From positions 62,001 through 126,000 of the forward strand of contig JAOWBW010000482.1 in the NCBI GenBank assembly GCA_026119855.1: DNA of 64,000 nt. Reading direction: 5' to 3'. Shown here in pieces: positions 22,350-37,300 of the stretch (positions are counted from its first letter, which is position 1; every line of letters begins with the position of its first letter). Below the pieces are notes generated by a model. That model worked only from the letters and a program-made list of their open reading frames with translations, had not been told where the DNA came from and searched no databases. A program made the position numbers and the translations under genes. The DNA comes from Campanula takesimana. Taxonomy: Eukaryota; Streptophyta; Magnoliopsida; Asterales; Campanulaceae.

Positions 22350-25300
22350 ATGACCACACTCTCTCTCCTATCTCCACAACCCAACTTCTTCACACACAAA
22401 CCCTCACACACCCCATTTCTCAAACCACCCACTCAAACCCTAGATTTCTGTTTCTACAAACCAATTCCACCCCCAAAACACCATCAATTTCGAACTCCGT
22501 ACAAGTTCCCCAACTCAATTTTTCCGGCGGCCGAGTCTCAGTTATCAGATACCGAAGACGACGACGAAGATGATGAAGACGATGATGAGGAAGAGGCTGC
22601 CGAAGAGTATTTTGGGGTTTCCGACGAAGATGAACTTGAGGTTGAGGAGGAGGAGGAGGAAGAGGAATGGAGCGTAGTGCAGAGGAAGCAGATTCGGTTT
22701 GAGGAGTTTAAGTGGCAAAGAGTGGAGAGGATTTGTAATGAAGTGAAAGAGTTTGGTGGAGATATTATTAATGCCGAGGAACTTGCTTCCATTTACGATT
22801 TCCCCCTCGATAAATTTCAGGTAATTTTTTTCAATTCCATTAACAGAAAATGTGGGGAAACTAGTTACCCCATAAGTTATAAAAATTCTGTTTTTTTAAA
22901 AGTTTAGGGTTTAGGGTTTAAGGTTTAGGGTTTAGGGTTTAGGGTTAAAAAGTGGACTTTTTATAACTTACTCCCTCCGTCTCAAAATAGATGTCGTTTT
23001 AGACACTTTCACACATATTAAGAAATGCAATCAATGTATGTGAAATTGTCTTATATACCCCTAAAGTAATCAAACTACCTAGACTATTAAATACTTGTGC
23101 AAGAGATAATTCATTATCATTAATAAGGGTAGAATTGGTATACAACAATAAATAAGCCTTGAAAATTGTAAAACGACAAGTATTTTGAGACAAAAATTAA
23201 CTCCCAAAACGACATCTAATTTGAGACGGAGGGAGTACTATGTAGGAACTAGTTTACCCTAAAACGTACTCTTCCATTAATGTTCTTTTATCCTAGATTA
23301 GCGAGGGGAAGATCATAAAAGATACTCTCAAGTCGTGTATAGTTTCTAGTTTTCTAAAGGTATACGTAATACGTTTGGCAACTCAATTTCAAGCTCTAAA
23401 GTTGGATCTGGATGAGCAATTTAAGTCGGTGGAATTCACTTGGAATTGGAGTTGTGAAACATACCAAAGGTCGTTTTGATCGGTTGGTCCGGGAATGAAC
23501 TGAAAATGTAACAGAAAAACTTTCTGGTAATTTGTGATTCAAAGTGGAGCACTATTATGTAATTTGTAATGTTACCATTATAATTTCTTTTCGGTAGCTA
23601 AAGGAATACAGTATATTTTACATTATGGCTTTTCTTACCCTTTCTTTCAACCAAGATCGGGTAAGGTTTAAACAGTAGACTTATTATATTGACCTGGATT
23701 TGGAACTCCTTTAGATCATGGGTGTCCTGCATGTGCAACACTGGAAAATCCAACAAACTAATATTTCTAATAGAGTCAATTACTTATATTAATCATTTTG
23801 CTGGATCAAGCATGACACACATGAAATGGAGGGAGTAAAATATTAGGTGGAAAGGGAAGTGTTGGGAATGTGCCTTTGAATCAATGGTGATTGGTTAAGG
23901 ATAGGTCCGTAACAAGTTGAGTAATTCATGAGACATTGAATCGGCAAGAAAGAGAGAACACAACCATAAAACAACGAAGGAGGGGCTGCAAGGCCGTGCT
24001 CCATGGGTGGCACGGTCGTGCATGCAGGAATGCAAAATAGGGCTCTTAGGTGGGCATCAGCATGGGCGTGCCAATGCAGGCGACGCGGCCGTGCGGGCGA
24101 AGACATCAAAGAGCAGGTTTGGCGAGGACTTCAGCACGGGCGTGCCATATTTGGCTACACGGCCGTGCATACCCAAGTTGGGCCTAGGCGCTGGCTGGTA
24201 TTTTTGGTTGGTTAATTAGGTTTCTTTTGGTACAAGGACTTGTTCAAGAATAAGGAAAACCGTTTCCTTATTAGAATAGAATTTTTTTGTTCCCAAGAAG
24301 TAGGATTCCTCTTTGTAAATGGTTTAAGTATTTATGACTATAAATACTACTCTCTCCCCTAGCATGATTAGTCTTGTCAGCTTGGTCATCTTTGAGAGAT
24401 ACAAGAGACATCTATAATTCTAGATTTAGGTTGACACAGTTAGGAATTATTGTGTGCAATAATTCGTGCCACTAGATTAGTGAGATTTGTATCTGTGATT
24501 GCCATTGATAATGATATTGTCTCCTCCGCTCATGGACGTAGCCAAGTTGGTGAACCACGTAAATTGTTGTGTTCTTGCGTTTGAGATTGTTTCCTGTTTT
24601 CGCCATCGTTCTTATTTTTGCTTTAACAGGAAGGAACATATAAGCTCTTATATTGACCTTAACGTAAAGCCACATATTTTCTAGTTTCTGCTTATAAGCT
24701 GAAATAGCTAAATAAAGTAGCTTAGATCAGCTATACTCCATCTGCTCACCCAAAAGTCAATATCTGGAACACAAATATTTGAGTGACACCTTAAGTTGGA
24801 AGTAAACCTGTTAGAAAGCCTTTTATTTTTTGGTTGTATTCTACTTAGCTTAAATCTTTTAAATTTCACGTATGAGGGGTGAATGTTCCTTCATGAGAAT
24901 TGCAAGCTTGATTCTTGAAAAAAAGGAAACTGAACTATTTGAGTGTAACCGGCAGAGTAGGATAAGTCTTGAACTAATAATGTGCCTGTAGAATAGGATT
25001 CTACCCGCATGAACTGGGTTCAGGCGTGTGCCACTGCCACACATGACAATCTACAAGGACACAAATGGGATCCGGCTCATAAACCCATGTGCATCATTAG
25101 ACAAGGATTGCTGACAACATTCCATCCGATCCGAGTGCCTGCAGAGTTACTGTTTATCATCTCGTAAAACACCTTGGTAAAGCAACCATACGGCATTAAT
25201 AGTCTTGGGAAATGTGTCATATTCCCCACATTTAGGATCACCGAGGGTCTTTGATTGGAGGTTGGAGTATGGAGCACTCTCCTGCTGACCTGCTCGTTGG

Positions 25301-28300
25301 GATAATGACTTGACTATGGAATTGAAGAACTAATGTATAGCAAAGCTGATACATGAGCAGCTACCGACCAATCAAAGGAATGGTACCTCATTTTGTGAGC
25401 CAAATTTGCTGAGCGTCGTGAAGATAATGGTGTTATTATATCCTTTATGTTATATCTGCAAGTGTGCCGTAGTAATAGCCTGTGCTTGCAAGGGGAAATT
25501 GTTCTGTATAATCTCATACCAGAATGCTCGTTTATAGTATAAAGAACAATTCATGAATTCATGCCGAATGGCGGTACATAATTTTTCGTCGTAGGTGCCG
25601 ATATATGTAAAGTGTGTGTATATATATACACGGGGCTTGGTACACAAAAACATGTCAGTGTTAAACTGTTTGGACTGCCCTTATCTCCCTCTTTCCATGA
25701 TTCTGTGGAGAATGTTGCTGCATATGAAGGCCCGATCGACTAATTATTGGGGCGCAACCAAAATGTCACGCTCACATGTTGTTCAGCTTGACCAATTTTC
25801 GACCAACCTACCTATGCTTGATACAGGCCAACATGTCTCCTGTAGGAATTTGTATGCCCACAAATCCTCCACTTGAGACGCCGCTTGCAAGTGGACAATT
25901 GTACAATAGGGTCCGGCACGAATCAAATTTGGGCATGTTCGGCACATAAAAAATTACAAGGACAAATACGAAAGCTTTGCAAACCTTACCCCAAGTACCG
26001 TACGACCATAAGATGTCAAGAATATGTGTATACCCTCAGGTTTTAATTGAATTAATTGATTTGTTTGCATGCAGCGATTGGCAATCCAAGCATTCCTTGG
26101 AGGTTCTTCAGTCGTAGTTTCTGCACCAACAAGCAGTGGCAAAACTTTAATAGCTGAAGCTGCGGCTGTTGCTACAGTAGCTAGAGGGAGGAGATTATTC
26201 TACACCACTCCTCTCAAGGCATTATCAAACCAAAAATTCCGCGAGTTTCGGTATTACAATGTTCTTTAAAATGAAGTGACTTTTGTGTCTTACATTATCC
26301 ATCAATATGGATTGTATGTTTATGTTGCTTTGGTTCATTTGCTGTACAGCGACGCATTTGGTGATAGCAATGTTGGTCTTCTTACTGGAGATTCTGTCAT
26401 CAACAAGGATGCTCAGGTTCTAATAATGACTACTGAGATCCTTCGTAACATGTTATATCAAAGGTGTGCCTAATGCGAATCATGTCTTGACAAAGAAATG
26501 CTATAAATAATTTTTTCATGATCGTTCTTGAAGTTTAATTTTTATGCAGTGTAGGAATGATTTCGTCAGAAAGTGGACTTTCACATGTTGATGTGATAGT
26601 TTTGGATGAAGTACATTATCTTAGTGATATATCTCGTGGTACAGTCTGGGAAGAGATAGTACGTAGTTCTCCCCAGTACTATCTTTATCCATTAATCATT
26701 GAGCTTATGCTAACGTCACCCCATATACTTATTCAGGTTATATACTGCCCAAAGGAAGTTCAACTTGTATGTTTGTCGGCAACAGTTGCAAATCCTGATG
26801 AGTTAGCTGGTTGGATTGGCCAGGTAAACATTTGTCTCAAAGATCTCCAATGTTACCCCACCCTTCCGCCTGAAAGTATGTCGAAAATGTTAGTATCATT
26901 TTGAAAGTTGACTTTTAATTACTTTTAGTAGCAAATAATACATAAAAAAACATTTTGATCTCACCATACGACATCCTAATTGCAAGTACAAATTAGAACA
27001 TGATGATTGATAGGAGAGGGTTTTGTAACTTCACCAAATAATGGATGCTCATTTAGGACGAAAGGAGTAGATTCATGAGGTGAGGCATGCTCTATCTTGG
27101 CTTGTTGCATATTCTGCATGCACTAAATTGTCTAGGTTTTTCATTGTAAAGGCAAAAGTCAACAAGGGAATTTCAAATAACTGCTTTCAAGGGAATAAAA
27201 TTAAGCATAGTTTACCAAGTGTACGAAAATCCTGAGGATCTGCCAACTTTAAACTGTTTTACTTAACATGACAAGATCAACCTTATTTCTTCGATATATT
27301 CATTGTACCTACAAGAGGATTTCTCACAAGACTTACCGTGTCATGGTGTTTCTAGATTCATGGTAAAACTGAGTTGGTAACTTCATCGAAACGTCCAGTT
27401 CCATTAACTTGGCACTTCTCGACAAAGAGAGCGTTGCTACCCCTTCTGGATGAGAGAGGTACTGGCATGAATAGGTAACCTCTACAATCCTTGTCTTCAG
27501 TCTCGTTTAGAATTCCTCTACTAATTTAGACAAATGTTGAATGCTTAATGGTCTTCAAGGCACTAAACAATTGAAACAGTGTACTCTACTTCTTTTGAAC
27601 ATTTCACTCATCATCATCCTCTACTTGTAATGCCGAATTAACACATGTTTGACTTGAATATCCTTATTTCTAGTATGATGGAGGATGCTTTATGATACCA
27701 TTTATAATTTATATGCTGTGAAACAATATGAAAGGGAGCAGGCCATACATATACTTGTGTTGAAGATAAAGAAGAACTCTATATCACGGGTTGTGTCGGT
27801 GTCGCTTCAAGCAACCAAAATATTTTTTTTGAGTAATTCTTTGAGATTTCTGCATTATCTTTTATAGTTTACAGCCACATTTCAGAGCATTCTCTTATTG
27901 CTCTGCCTCATTTTTTCAGCTCTCTATGAACCCACACATCGAACCACACTTATAGACTCATGTGTGCGCGTACTTGTGTAAAGAAAGTGTTTCTTTTGTG
28001 CATCCCAATAACATGGTTATATCTTTTTTCAACATTTTTAGCTGGAAGAAGTTCTAAATTTTAATACTCAACTAACAGGAGGCTGTCGGTCAATTATTTA
28101 CAACTTAACTCATCACGAGGTAAGTCATACGATGACGAAAGATCTAGAAGGAGGAACTCAAGAAGGCATGACAGTAGTGTATCTCCTCTTTCAAACAAAG
28201 AGATAAATAACATACGTCGTTCACAGGTCAAGCCTCAACTTCTTGATGATTCACTTTCTTTGGTTTATTGACATTTTTATCTTGGATACTTATGATATTG

Positions 28301-31300
28301 TCGTACTCTACCTTCTAAAAGAATGACTCATTGATCTACTACAGTTTCTAAACTTTAGGTTCCTCAAGTGAAGGATACACTGTTTCACCTTCAAGCAAAG
28401 GATATGTTGCCGGCAGTTTGGTTTATCTTTAGCAGGAAAGGATGTGATGTTGCTGTTCAGTATGTTGAAGATTGCACATTCTTAAACGAGTTTGAGACAA
28501 GTGAAGTTGAATTGGCCTTCAAGAAATTCCGTAACAATTATCCAGATGCTGTGCGAGAGTCAGCTGTAAAAGGGATCCACCGAGGAGTTGCTGCACATCA
28601 TGCTGGCTGTCTACCTCTTTGGAAATCTTTTGTTGAAGAGCTGTTTCAGCGAGGACTGGTCAAAGTTGTTTTCGCTACAGAAACACTCGCTGCTGGAATT
28701 AACATGCCTGCGAGGACAGCTGTCATTTCATCTCTCAGCAAGAGGAGTGAAAGTGGACGTATACAGTTAAGTACAAATGAGCTGCTACAAATGGCTGGTC
28801 GTGCGGGACGGAGAGGCATAGATCAAAGGGGTCATGCAGTTCTTCTTCAGACTCCATTTGAAGGAGCTGAAGAAGGTAGCAAGCTTCTCTTTGGTGGACT
28901 CGATCCTCTTGTTTCGCAGTTTACTGCATCGTACGGGATGGTTCTGAATCTTATTGCGGTAATTACTTAACTTATTTGTCTTTTTAATTCTAACTCTGAC
29001 GAGCTTCACCGAACTAGAAGTACTGATCTACAGGGTGCTAAAGTTACTCGGAGCTTGAATGAACCAGATGACAAGAAATCTCCCCGAGCTGGTCGAACAT
29101 TGGAAGAAGCAAGGAAATTGGTTGAGAAAAGTTTTGGGAATTATGTCGGGAGCAATGTTATGCTTGCTGCAAAAGAGGAGATTTGTCAAATAGAAAAAGA
29201 GATTGAGACGTTGACTGAAGAAGTTAGTGATGAAGCTATTGAGCGAAAGAGCAGAAATATACTATCACAAAAGGCATATGAGGAGATGATAGAGTCACAA
29301 AAAATACTTAGGGTATGTCTTTTGAACATTTCTGTTGCTATCTAGTCTTTGATTGCTTCCTCATCCATGATAGTTCTTATGGAGCTGCACTTCACTTTAT
29401 TGGTTTGTCTTTATGATTGTCAAGGCTAACCATATTGAGTTGGCTACACTATAGTGCATTATACTAAAGATGACTTCTATAGTGCGTGAAAGAAATAAGC
29501 AGCTAGGATTGTTCTGGAAAACAACCACTTGACAGGACACTTGTGATCAAAGATGATCACACAAGTGACAGCACAACTGTCCTATCAACTGGCGACGAAA
29601 AGAGTAAATGCAGCGGAATTTTAAAGACAAAAATTAAACACTTCAGCAAGAATTACTTGCTGGAAAACTTTCATTAATAAAGAGGTCTTGCTGAATACAA
29701 GACAATGAAAGAAACAAACAACGAAAAGATCAAACTATTCTAGATCACTAGAACTCACAAAAACACTCAAACACCTTGAAGTCTTGATGAACAAGAACTT
29801 CAAGAACACAAGGACTCTTTCACAAACGAAAATCGCACTCTCTGAATTTCAGAATCCTGATAAATAATGGACGGCTCCCTCTTCTTTTATAGCTGCTCCA
29901 TTCCTTGTTTGGTGAGAGACCTACATTCCTAAAATACAAAAGAGATAACTACCAAAGATAAACATTAGTAAGTTAGTCAACTAAATTATAATAATAATAA
30001 TTAACCTAAAATAAACCATTCCTAAGATAAATATTACAATATAACTTAAAGTAAATATTTACAATTTATACATCAGAATCACAAAGATATACAAATAAAT
30101 GCAAGAGTATTTCATACTCTTTCAATCTCCCCTTATCTTTGTGGTTCTGATCAAAACATCCAAAACAATAATCTCTCCCCCTGAATTTGAACATTGGATT
30201 CTATTCCCCCTAAATGCATCTTTAGACCACATCTTTCTCCCCCTGAATATGAAGACCACATCTTTCTCCCCCTTTTTGAGAAGAACTATCAAACTCAAAG
30301 AAAGAAAATTGTGAATATCTTCCACTCCCCCTAAATTTGAATCTCCCCAACAAAATTACCTCTAAGAGCATCATTAATCTCAACTCGTATCGCACCAAAC
30401 CTTTATAGACCAGAGAGTTCTGCAGAAGATGTACTTACCCCTTAAAACAGTAGCAGACTTACCAGTTGAGTGACCAATTGTCCGCACAGCACAGTTGCAC
30501 GAACAAGTTGCTTAGCACCAGCTGGATGCTTAACAACAAAAATGCCTGAGCTTGATCAGAGCAGCGGCAAACAATCATTTTGTGTCACAATCACTCAGTG
30601 ATTCTCCTGAATTCTCGGATATATCTGCAAAAATGTTAGAGAGAAGTGCATTTGCAGAATAGGAACAAGATGAGATGAGAGAAATGTAGCTAGAAAACAT
30701 GAGGAAGAAGATATACTAAACCATAATTCACAACCAGATTTGACATGGAGGAAATATCAAGGGAGGACAGTGATTCTTCCTAAGAACTCGGGTAGGCCAA
30801 GGAGAGGGAGAACCGAGTGACTTTGAAGTACCCATTTGAATTCCAAAACAAACAAGGATCTTGATTTTAAAATTCAAACTTTTTCCATGTTTTGTGACAA
30901 ATTGTCCGTCCCAGAATTAGAACTTGCCAAATTCAACTGAATCCATTTATCCACGATGTACCATAATTCCCACCAACTGCACAATGAAACTTGAACATCA
31001 CGCCATTAGATTATCTTTAATCACATGAAAAGCATCAATCTTTAACACATAAGAACAACAATTCAATTTGCTGATGTTAATACCAAGGGAGAAAAAAAAA
31101 ATTAAAAAAAATGCCTAAACACACAAGTGGAGATTAATCTCAATAAAGTGTGACATGGTATGATCAACTCAGTCCATGATTCAGTTTCAACTCACAGGAA
31201 TTCAATGGGATTTTCCTTCAATCATGTAGCCTTAGAACACAGTCATTTTAGGCAATGAACTTGTTACGGGGAGGAGCTTTTCACTCTCTCAATACAGTGC

Positions 31301-34300
31301 CACCATACTTTTCTTTCTCAAGTGATGTATTAAACAACGTCGGCATTTTGCCTAAATGACTAGTGACTTCAAAGATGGAGGCAGCTTGTTTTCCCCGTAA
31401 ACTTAAGATTGAGTGTTCACTTCATGATAAACAGCACGGAGGAATTAACAGGATAATTTTATTATCAAGTTAAGAAGGGTCTCACATTCAAGGGTCAAAA
31501 CTCGGAGTCAAAGAACTTAGTTGACCAAGTGATCACAAGAGACAATCGTGCAATAGAATGGATGGAGATTTTTATTTTTATTTTTATTTTTGATTTATGT
31601 TTACTGCAATATACAATTATACAGTTAAGCAGTCAGATGTCTGCACACTTGTGCAGTCAACTGATATCACACAGTCCGAGAGACTTCTTAAGTGAAGAAA
31701 ATCTCTCGAAATCCAAAGCCTTGGTAAAGATATCAGCAAGTTGATCCGTTGTGCTTACATGTTCTAGAGTAATGATTTTTTGATCAACGAGATATCTAAT
31801 AAAATGATGCATAATATATATGTGCTTTGTTAGGAAATGTTGTACCGGATTCTTGACAATATTCTGGGGACTTAAGCTATCACAAAATACAGTCAAGGTT
31901 TTACTTTTAAGACCATAATCCTTGATTATTTTGTCTACCCTCAACAATTGAGTACAACAAGAAACAACTCCCATATATTCAGTATTAGATGGCCTACGAA
32001 CCAAGAACCTAATATCTTTTCTTTCAAATTTTACCTCATCCTCTTGCATGACATTGATCCAATTATTAACTTTTAAGTTTCTGTCTCATTCTCATGCTTA
32101 AAATTAGCAACGAAACAACAAGAGCTTACCTGATGGTACGCGGATTGCATGCATACCAAACCGGCTAATTCCCGGTAATTTATTCGTTTTCCTCTTGTTT
32201 TCATTCCTTCATCCACTCCCCCAATGACCTGAGAAGTTAGATGATCTCCATGTATCCTTGCAGCAGCATCAGATCCTCTGCTTTCATGATCTTCATTGAT
32301 TTCAGAATCTGAACTGGAATCTGCTGATGTCTTACCATCTGTCGTGGCAGTTGATTGTTCATATGATCTGTCAACTGACCTCACAAGTGTTAAATCTGCA
32401 GATTCTTTTGTACTCTTCTGTTCAGATTCATCATTAATCTGTTCAGGCTCCCAAGTGCAACCTGCAGTACAATTCTCAACACAATTGACAATAAGGTCAG
32501 GAGCATTATCAGAAATTGAGTTAAAACATGAATGATTTTCAACCAACTTGTAACAATGATCAGAGGATTTTACACCTTTCAAAACACATCTGTTTGAATC
32601 ATCGAAGACCTCACAGATCTTCTTATCAAACTTGACATGTAGATCATCATCACACAATTGGCTTATGCTAATTAAGTTTGCCTTTAACCCATTAACATGC
32701 AAGACATTATGTAAGTTAGGCAAACCATTAACATTCAGCGTACCTTTGCCAATTACCTCACCTTGAGCACCTCCACCAAAATTGACTTTTCCACCTTTAA
32801 AGGCTTCATAGTCTTTGAAATGCTCAAGAGAGCCAGACATGTGGCGGGAGCAGCCACTGTCAAAGTACCAGGTTCCTTCCACACTGCCCTTGAAGGAGGT
32901 AAACACCACTTGACACTTTAGTGTCCTTTCTTACCCATGTGGCTTTTGGAGCAGACTGCTGTTGACTGGGCAGTTGTGTCTCCAACTGTGCCCACAACTG
33001 TCCTGTCAGGTGGCCGCTGTTCTTCTCCAAGCCAAGTTCCTGTTTCAACTTGTAACAAAATGGACGTATATGTCCAGGGGCAAAACAATGGTGACACACG
33101 TATCTCCTTTTTCTATTTCTTCTGTTTTTGTGAGGAGACACGTGATTAGCATTAAATCTCTCATTGTTTTTCGAAGTGCTCTCACCTTCCTTAACAAAAA
33201 TTGGATCTCCATAGCCTAATCCTGATTTTCCTTGATTTCCCATATTCAGGACTTCTTCCAGTTTAGCCTTGCCATTGTTAAGTTTAGTGAGTGTGATAGT
33301 TTCTTTTTTCAAGTTCACTCTTATATTTTTCACACTCAATGTCTCTTTTTGTAAGCATGACTTCTAACCTACCTATGGAGTCCTTTTGAGAATCATTTTC
33401 ATTGTCAATTTCTCATTCTCAAACTTTAATTTCAGATTATCAGAGGTGAGTTTTTCATTTACCTTCTTGAACTCTTTGAGTTGTTCCATTCGTTTGGACC
33501 AGTCTGCAAACAACTCAACGCATGTATTGTGCAGGTCCTCATACGTGGCACTATCCTCTTCTTCCTGTGAGGATTCTTCAGATTCACCTGCAGAAGTGGA
33601 GTTAAAACAGGTATACATGTTAGCACCATCTGAGTAGTCAGTTGTGCTGTCAGTTGACAGTACATCCTCACTATCAGATTCACTGTCAGAAAGGGAGGAT
33701 TGTGATGATCGTAAAAATGACAGGTTTGCTGTCTGATCGTCATCATCTGAATCACTTAAGGTTGCAGAAAAACCCATCCCTCTCTTTTTGAGTGTGTTAG
33801 CACACTCAGTGCCATAGTGTCCAAATCCTAGACACGCCCTACACTGAATAGATTCAATCGGCGTTTTGCTTTCAGAAAATGATTTTTCACACCAGGGGTT
33901 AATTCATAAATGGTTAAGTCCCCAATAAGTTGGTCAAAACTTAGAGTCTCGACATCATAAAATTCCTCTACCAAAGAGATTATCATGTTGAATCTTTCTG
34001 GCAGGGATCTTAATATTTTCCTTACGAGTCTAGCATTAGAGATTGATTCCCCTAACACATATAACTCATTTGCAATATTTATCAATATAGAAGAAAAATC
34101 ATTGATGGTTTCATTCTCTTCCATTCTCATATTTTCAAACACAATTATTAAAACTTTAAACTTGGTTTGTTGACAGTCCATTATGGCTACTTTCAAAGAT
34201 CGATCTCAGTATGTCGAGACCAGGCTCTGGTGCCAACTGAAAGAAATAAGCAGCTAGGACTGTTCTGGAAAACAACCACTTGACAGGACACTTGTGATCA

Positions 34301-37300
34301 AAGATGATCACACAAGTGACAGCACAACTGTCCTATCAACTGGCGACGAAAAGAGTAAATGCAGCGGAATTTTAAAGACAAAAATTAAACACTTCAGCAA
34401 GAATTACTTGTTGGAAAACTTTCATTAATAAAGAGGTCTTGCTGAATACAAGACAATGAAAGAAACAAACAACGAAAAGATCAAACTATTCTAGATCACT
34501 AGAACTCACAAAAACACTCAAACACCTTGAAGTCTTGATGAACAAGACTTCAAGAACACAAGGACTCTTTCACAAACGAAAATCTCACTCTCTGAATTTC
34601 AGAATCCTGATAAATAATGGACGGCTCCCTCTTCTTTTATAGCCGCTCCATTCCTTGTTTGGTGAGAGACCGACATTCCTAAAATACAAAAGAGATAACT
34701 ACCAAAGATAAACATTAGTAAGTTAGTCAACTAAATCATAATAATAATAATTAACCTAAAATAAACCATTCCTAAGATAAATATTACAATATAACTTAAA
34801 GTAAATATTTTACAATTTATACATCAGAATCACAAAGATATACAAATAAATGCAAGAGTATTTCATACTCTTTCAGTGCGTGTGAATTTCCCTATAATGC
34901 AAAACATTTATATGCTCCAGCAACAGAATTTATCAATATTTTTGGCTCTAGTCTGCAAGTTATGAACGGTTATGATGTAGTCTAGTGTATACCAAGAAAA
35001 ATAGCCACCTTAGGAGGCACTTAATTCTTCTCAGAATCCTTCAAGGGAAGATACGTATAAAGGACGCAGAAGCTATTACACTGACGAGCATCCAACTCTA
35101 ATAGTTAACATGTTTTAGCTAAACTGCAAAAAAAATCTACCTCCTTTCCTCTGTCTCTTGCATGAATGGATGTTCTAGATATCATGCAAACAAATTCATT
35201 TTATCTGCTAAAAGAATCTAGCTCCATCCCGTCACAATGCCTGTTCAAGGATGGCAGGATGGTAATAGTAAGCAATGTACATAGGTGGCACCATCTGAAG
35301 ATCCTTAGAGTTCTAAAGATCCACTAATCATGATAAATGTGCACCACATAGAGATGCTACAAAAGCTCAGAAAGTCCTCAACACTTCATCATGTTGTATA
35401 TTATGTGCCTGAAACTATAATCTATTTAGAATGACTATGTTCCGTTCTAATTTTCAGGAAGAAAAACGTGCACGGACATTCCTGCGAAGAAAGATGGAAT
35501 TAGAGAGATTATCCTCTTTGAAGCCTCTACTGGGGAAGTTGGATGGAAATCTACCTTTTATATGCTTGCAATATATTGATGCTGCAGGAGTTAAACAATT
35601 AATCCCCTGTGTTTATTTGGGCAGCGTTGATTGCCTGGGTGCCTCTAAACTTAAAAACTATTGTAAGTGTTCCCATCTATGCCTTTCTAAGCAGTAAGCA
35701 TTTAGTCCTGGTGTTTAATTGGATAACCGTTGCTAGGTTGCATTAAAAGGTGCTCTAGATCTTTATAAGTCCCCTCTAAAATTCGCCTACTGGTCCTTAC
35801 CAGGGACTATAAGCTAACGCCATCCAAGAAAGATCAAATTATTTTTATATAATTATGCAGAAGTTGTAAAAGATATCAAATATCAACATCCTTGATGTAT
35901 GCATATTGTTTTTTTGATAAAAAATTATAGAAAAATTGAGAATGATTGGTGCTACTGTAAATACTTGGACTTATGAGTTACTCTCTCTCGCGTCGTTTTC
36001 TTTCAAATGTTTTTTTCACTAATCTGAGTAATTTGGCGTCCCAGTTGTCAGAAAACTAGTTTCTCTGCTATTGATATGTCACAACTCACAAGATCCTTCA
36101 TTCTTCTTGCATGTTTGTTTACAAGTAACTTTCAGATCTTTCCAATGGTTATACTTTTATCCTGTCTGAATCTTTGAGAGCATGGTTTGAATGTGCTTAT
36201 TATTTTCCCATATACAGGTTGATGAGAATGACTTTTTTGCTATGAAAGTAGCAGCTGAAGATCTGCTAGATGACCCTGAAGGACATGATACTGCAAAACC
36301 ATCTTACCATGTGGCTCTCGGTTCAGATAACAGTTGGTATCTTTTTCACAGAGAGGTGTATTAAGGCACTATATAAAACAGGCTTCCCTAATGTTGCCTT
36401 GGCCGAAGGTGATGCTTTACCTCGAGAACTTATGACAAGGCTTCTTGAGAAGGAGGAAATGCAGTGGCAGAAGCTCAGTAAGACTGACTTTGAGGCCCTC
36501 TGGTGCATGGACGGATCTTTGGAGACGTGGTCTTGGAGTTTAAATGTGCCAGTTTTGAGTAGCCTTTCTGAGGATGATGAGGTAATTTTTGTATCAATAC
36601 AAAATGGTTTAATGGTTTAATGGCAATGACATTACTAAGCTAGCTTTGATTATGATATGAAATGAGATAGGATGTTTCACTGGTTTATAAATATTTTTCA
36701 AAATTATGAAAAATCCCATTTGGCAAGTGTCAATGGGAGTTAAGGAATCATCTAGAATGTCAGTTTCTACTCTACTAAACTAGTCATTTAAGATTTGTAG
36801 GATGTGCTGTGTTACCCGGACTTGGCATTTTGCCCGCCATACCAGTGTCGACACGACACGACACCGACACTGGTATGAAATCCGGCGCGGATACGTCTAA
36901 TAAACCTCGGTCACGGATTTTTTTATTTTTTTTTTAGGGAATTTCGTAATTAAGGTAAGGACTTCTAAAATCGACTGATTTTGGAAAATTGATTCTTAAA
37001 ATCGATTAAGCCCTAAATTTCCAAAGATAAAATTGACAATTGGAGAACACTTACCGCGACCTGACTAGGATGAGAATCCTTCAACGACGATGGCGGCAAG
37101 CTTCAACACAGTCGACTACGACGTACTCCGGCTCTCTCGCGATTTCGGTATATTGTTCCTTTATTTCCTCCGTATTCTCGATTCTTTTGTTTAAGAGACA
37201 ATCCCTCAGTAGCCCCTCAACCTACTGTTTATTCATATTATGGAGTCTATATTTTGTTATTTCCTCTAAAGCCCCTAATAGATTTTAGATATAATTGAAG

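Larger units (their letters stand above)
29487..34875 (-). mobile_element. complete but non-autonomous Ty1/copia element in ISE2 intron 9
   Basis: 638-bp LTRs lie at 29487-30124 and 34238-34875 (minus-strand termini TGAAAGAGTATG ... ATTTCTTTCA), with a perfect 5-bp duplication, gtgcg (29482-29486 and 34876-34880). The primer site on the minus strand is TGGCACCAGAGC (34224-34235), a variant of the tRNA-Met-complementary TGGTATCAGAGC. A polypurine tract (aaggggagat) precedes the 3' LTR at about 30125-30140. By eye the LTRs differ at about eight positions, so insertion is recent. Integrase and reverse transcriptase are missing between 32073 and 32049. It is antisense to ISE2 and makes up most of a 6.1-kb intron. 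Confidence 0.93.

Noticed and set aside
22538..22792. 84-codon serine-rich minus-strand ORF
   Set aside because: Antisense shadow of the acidic GAA/GAT tract in ISE2 exon 1.
24003..24219. Two overlapping 70-codon plus-strand ORFs
   Set aside because: They exist because GGCACGGTCGTGC words in the solo LTR are CG-rich and lack stops; not coding.
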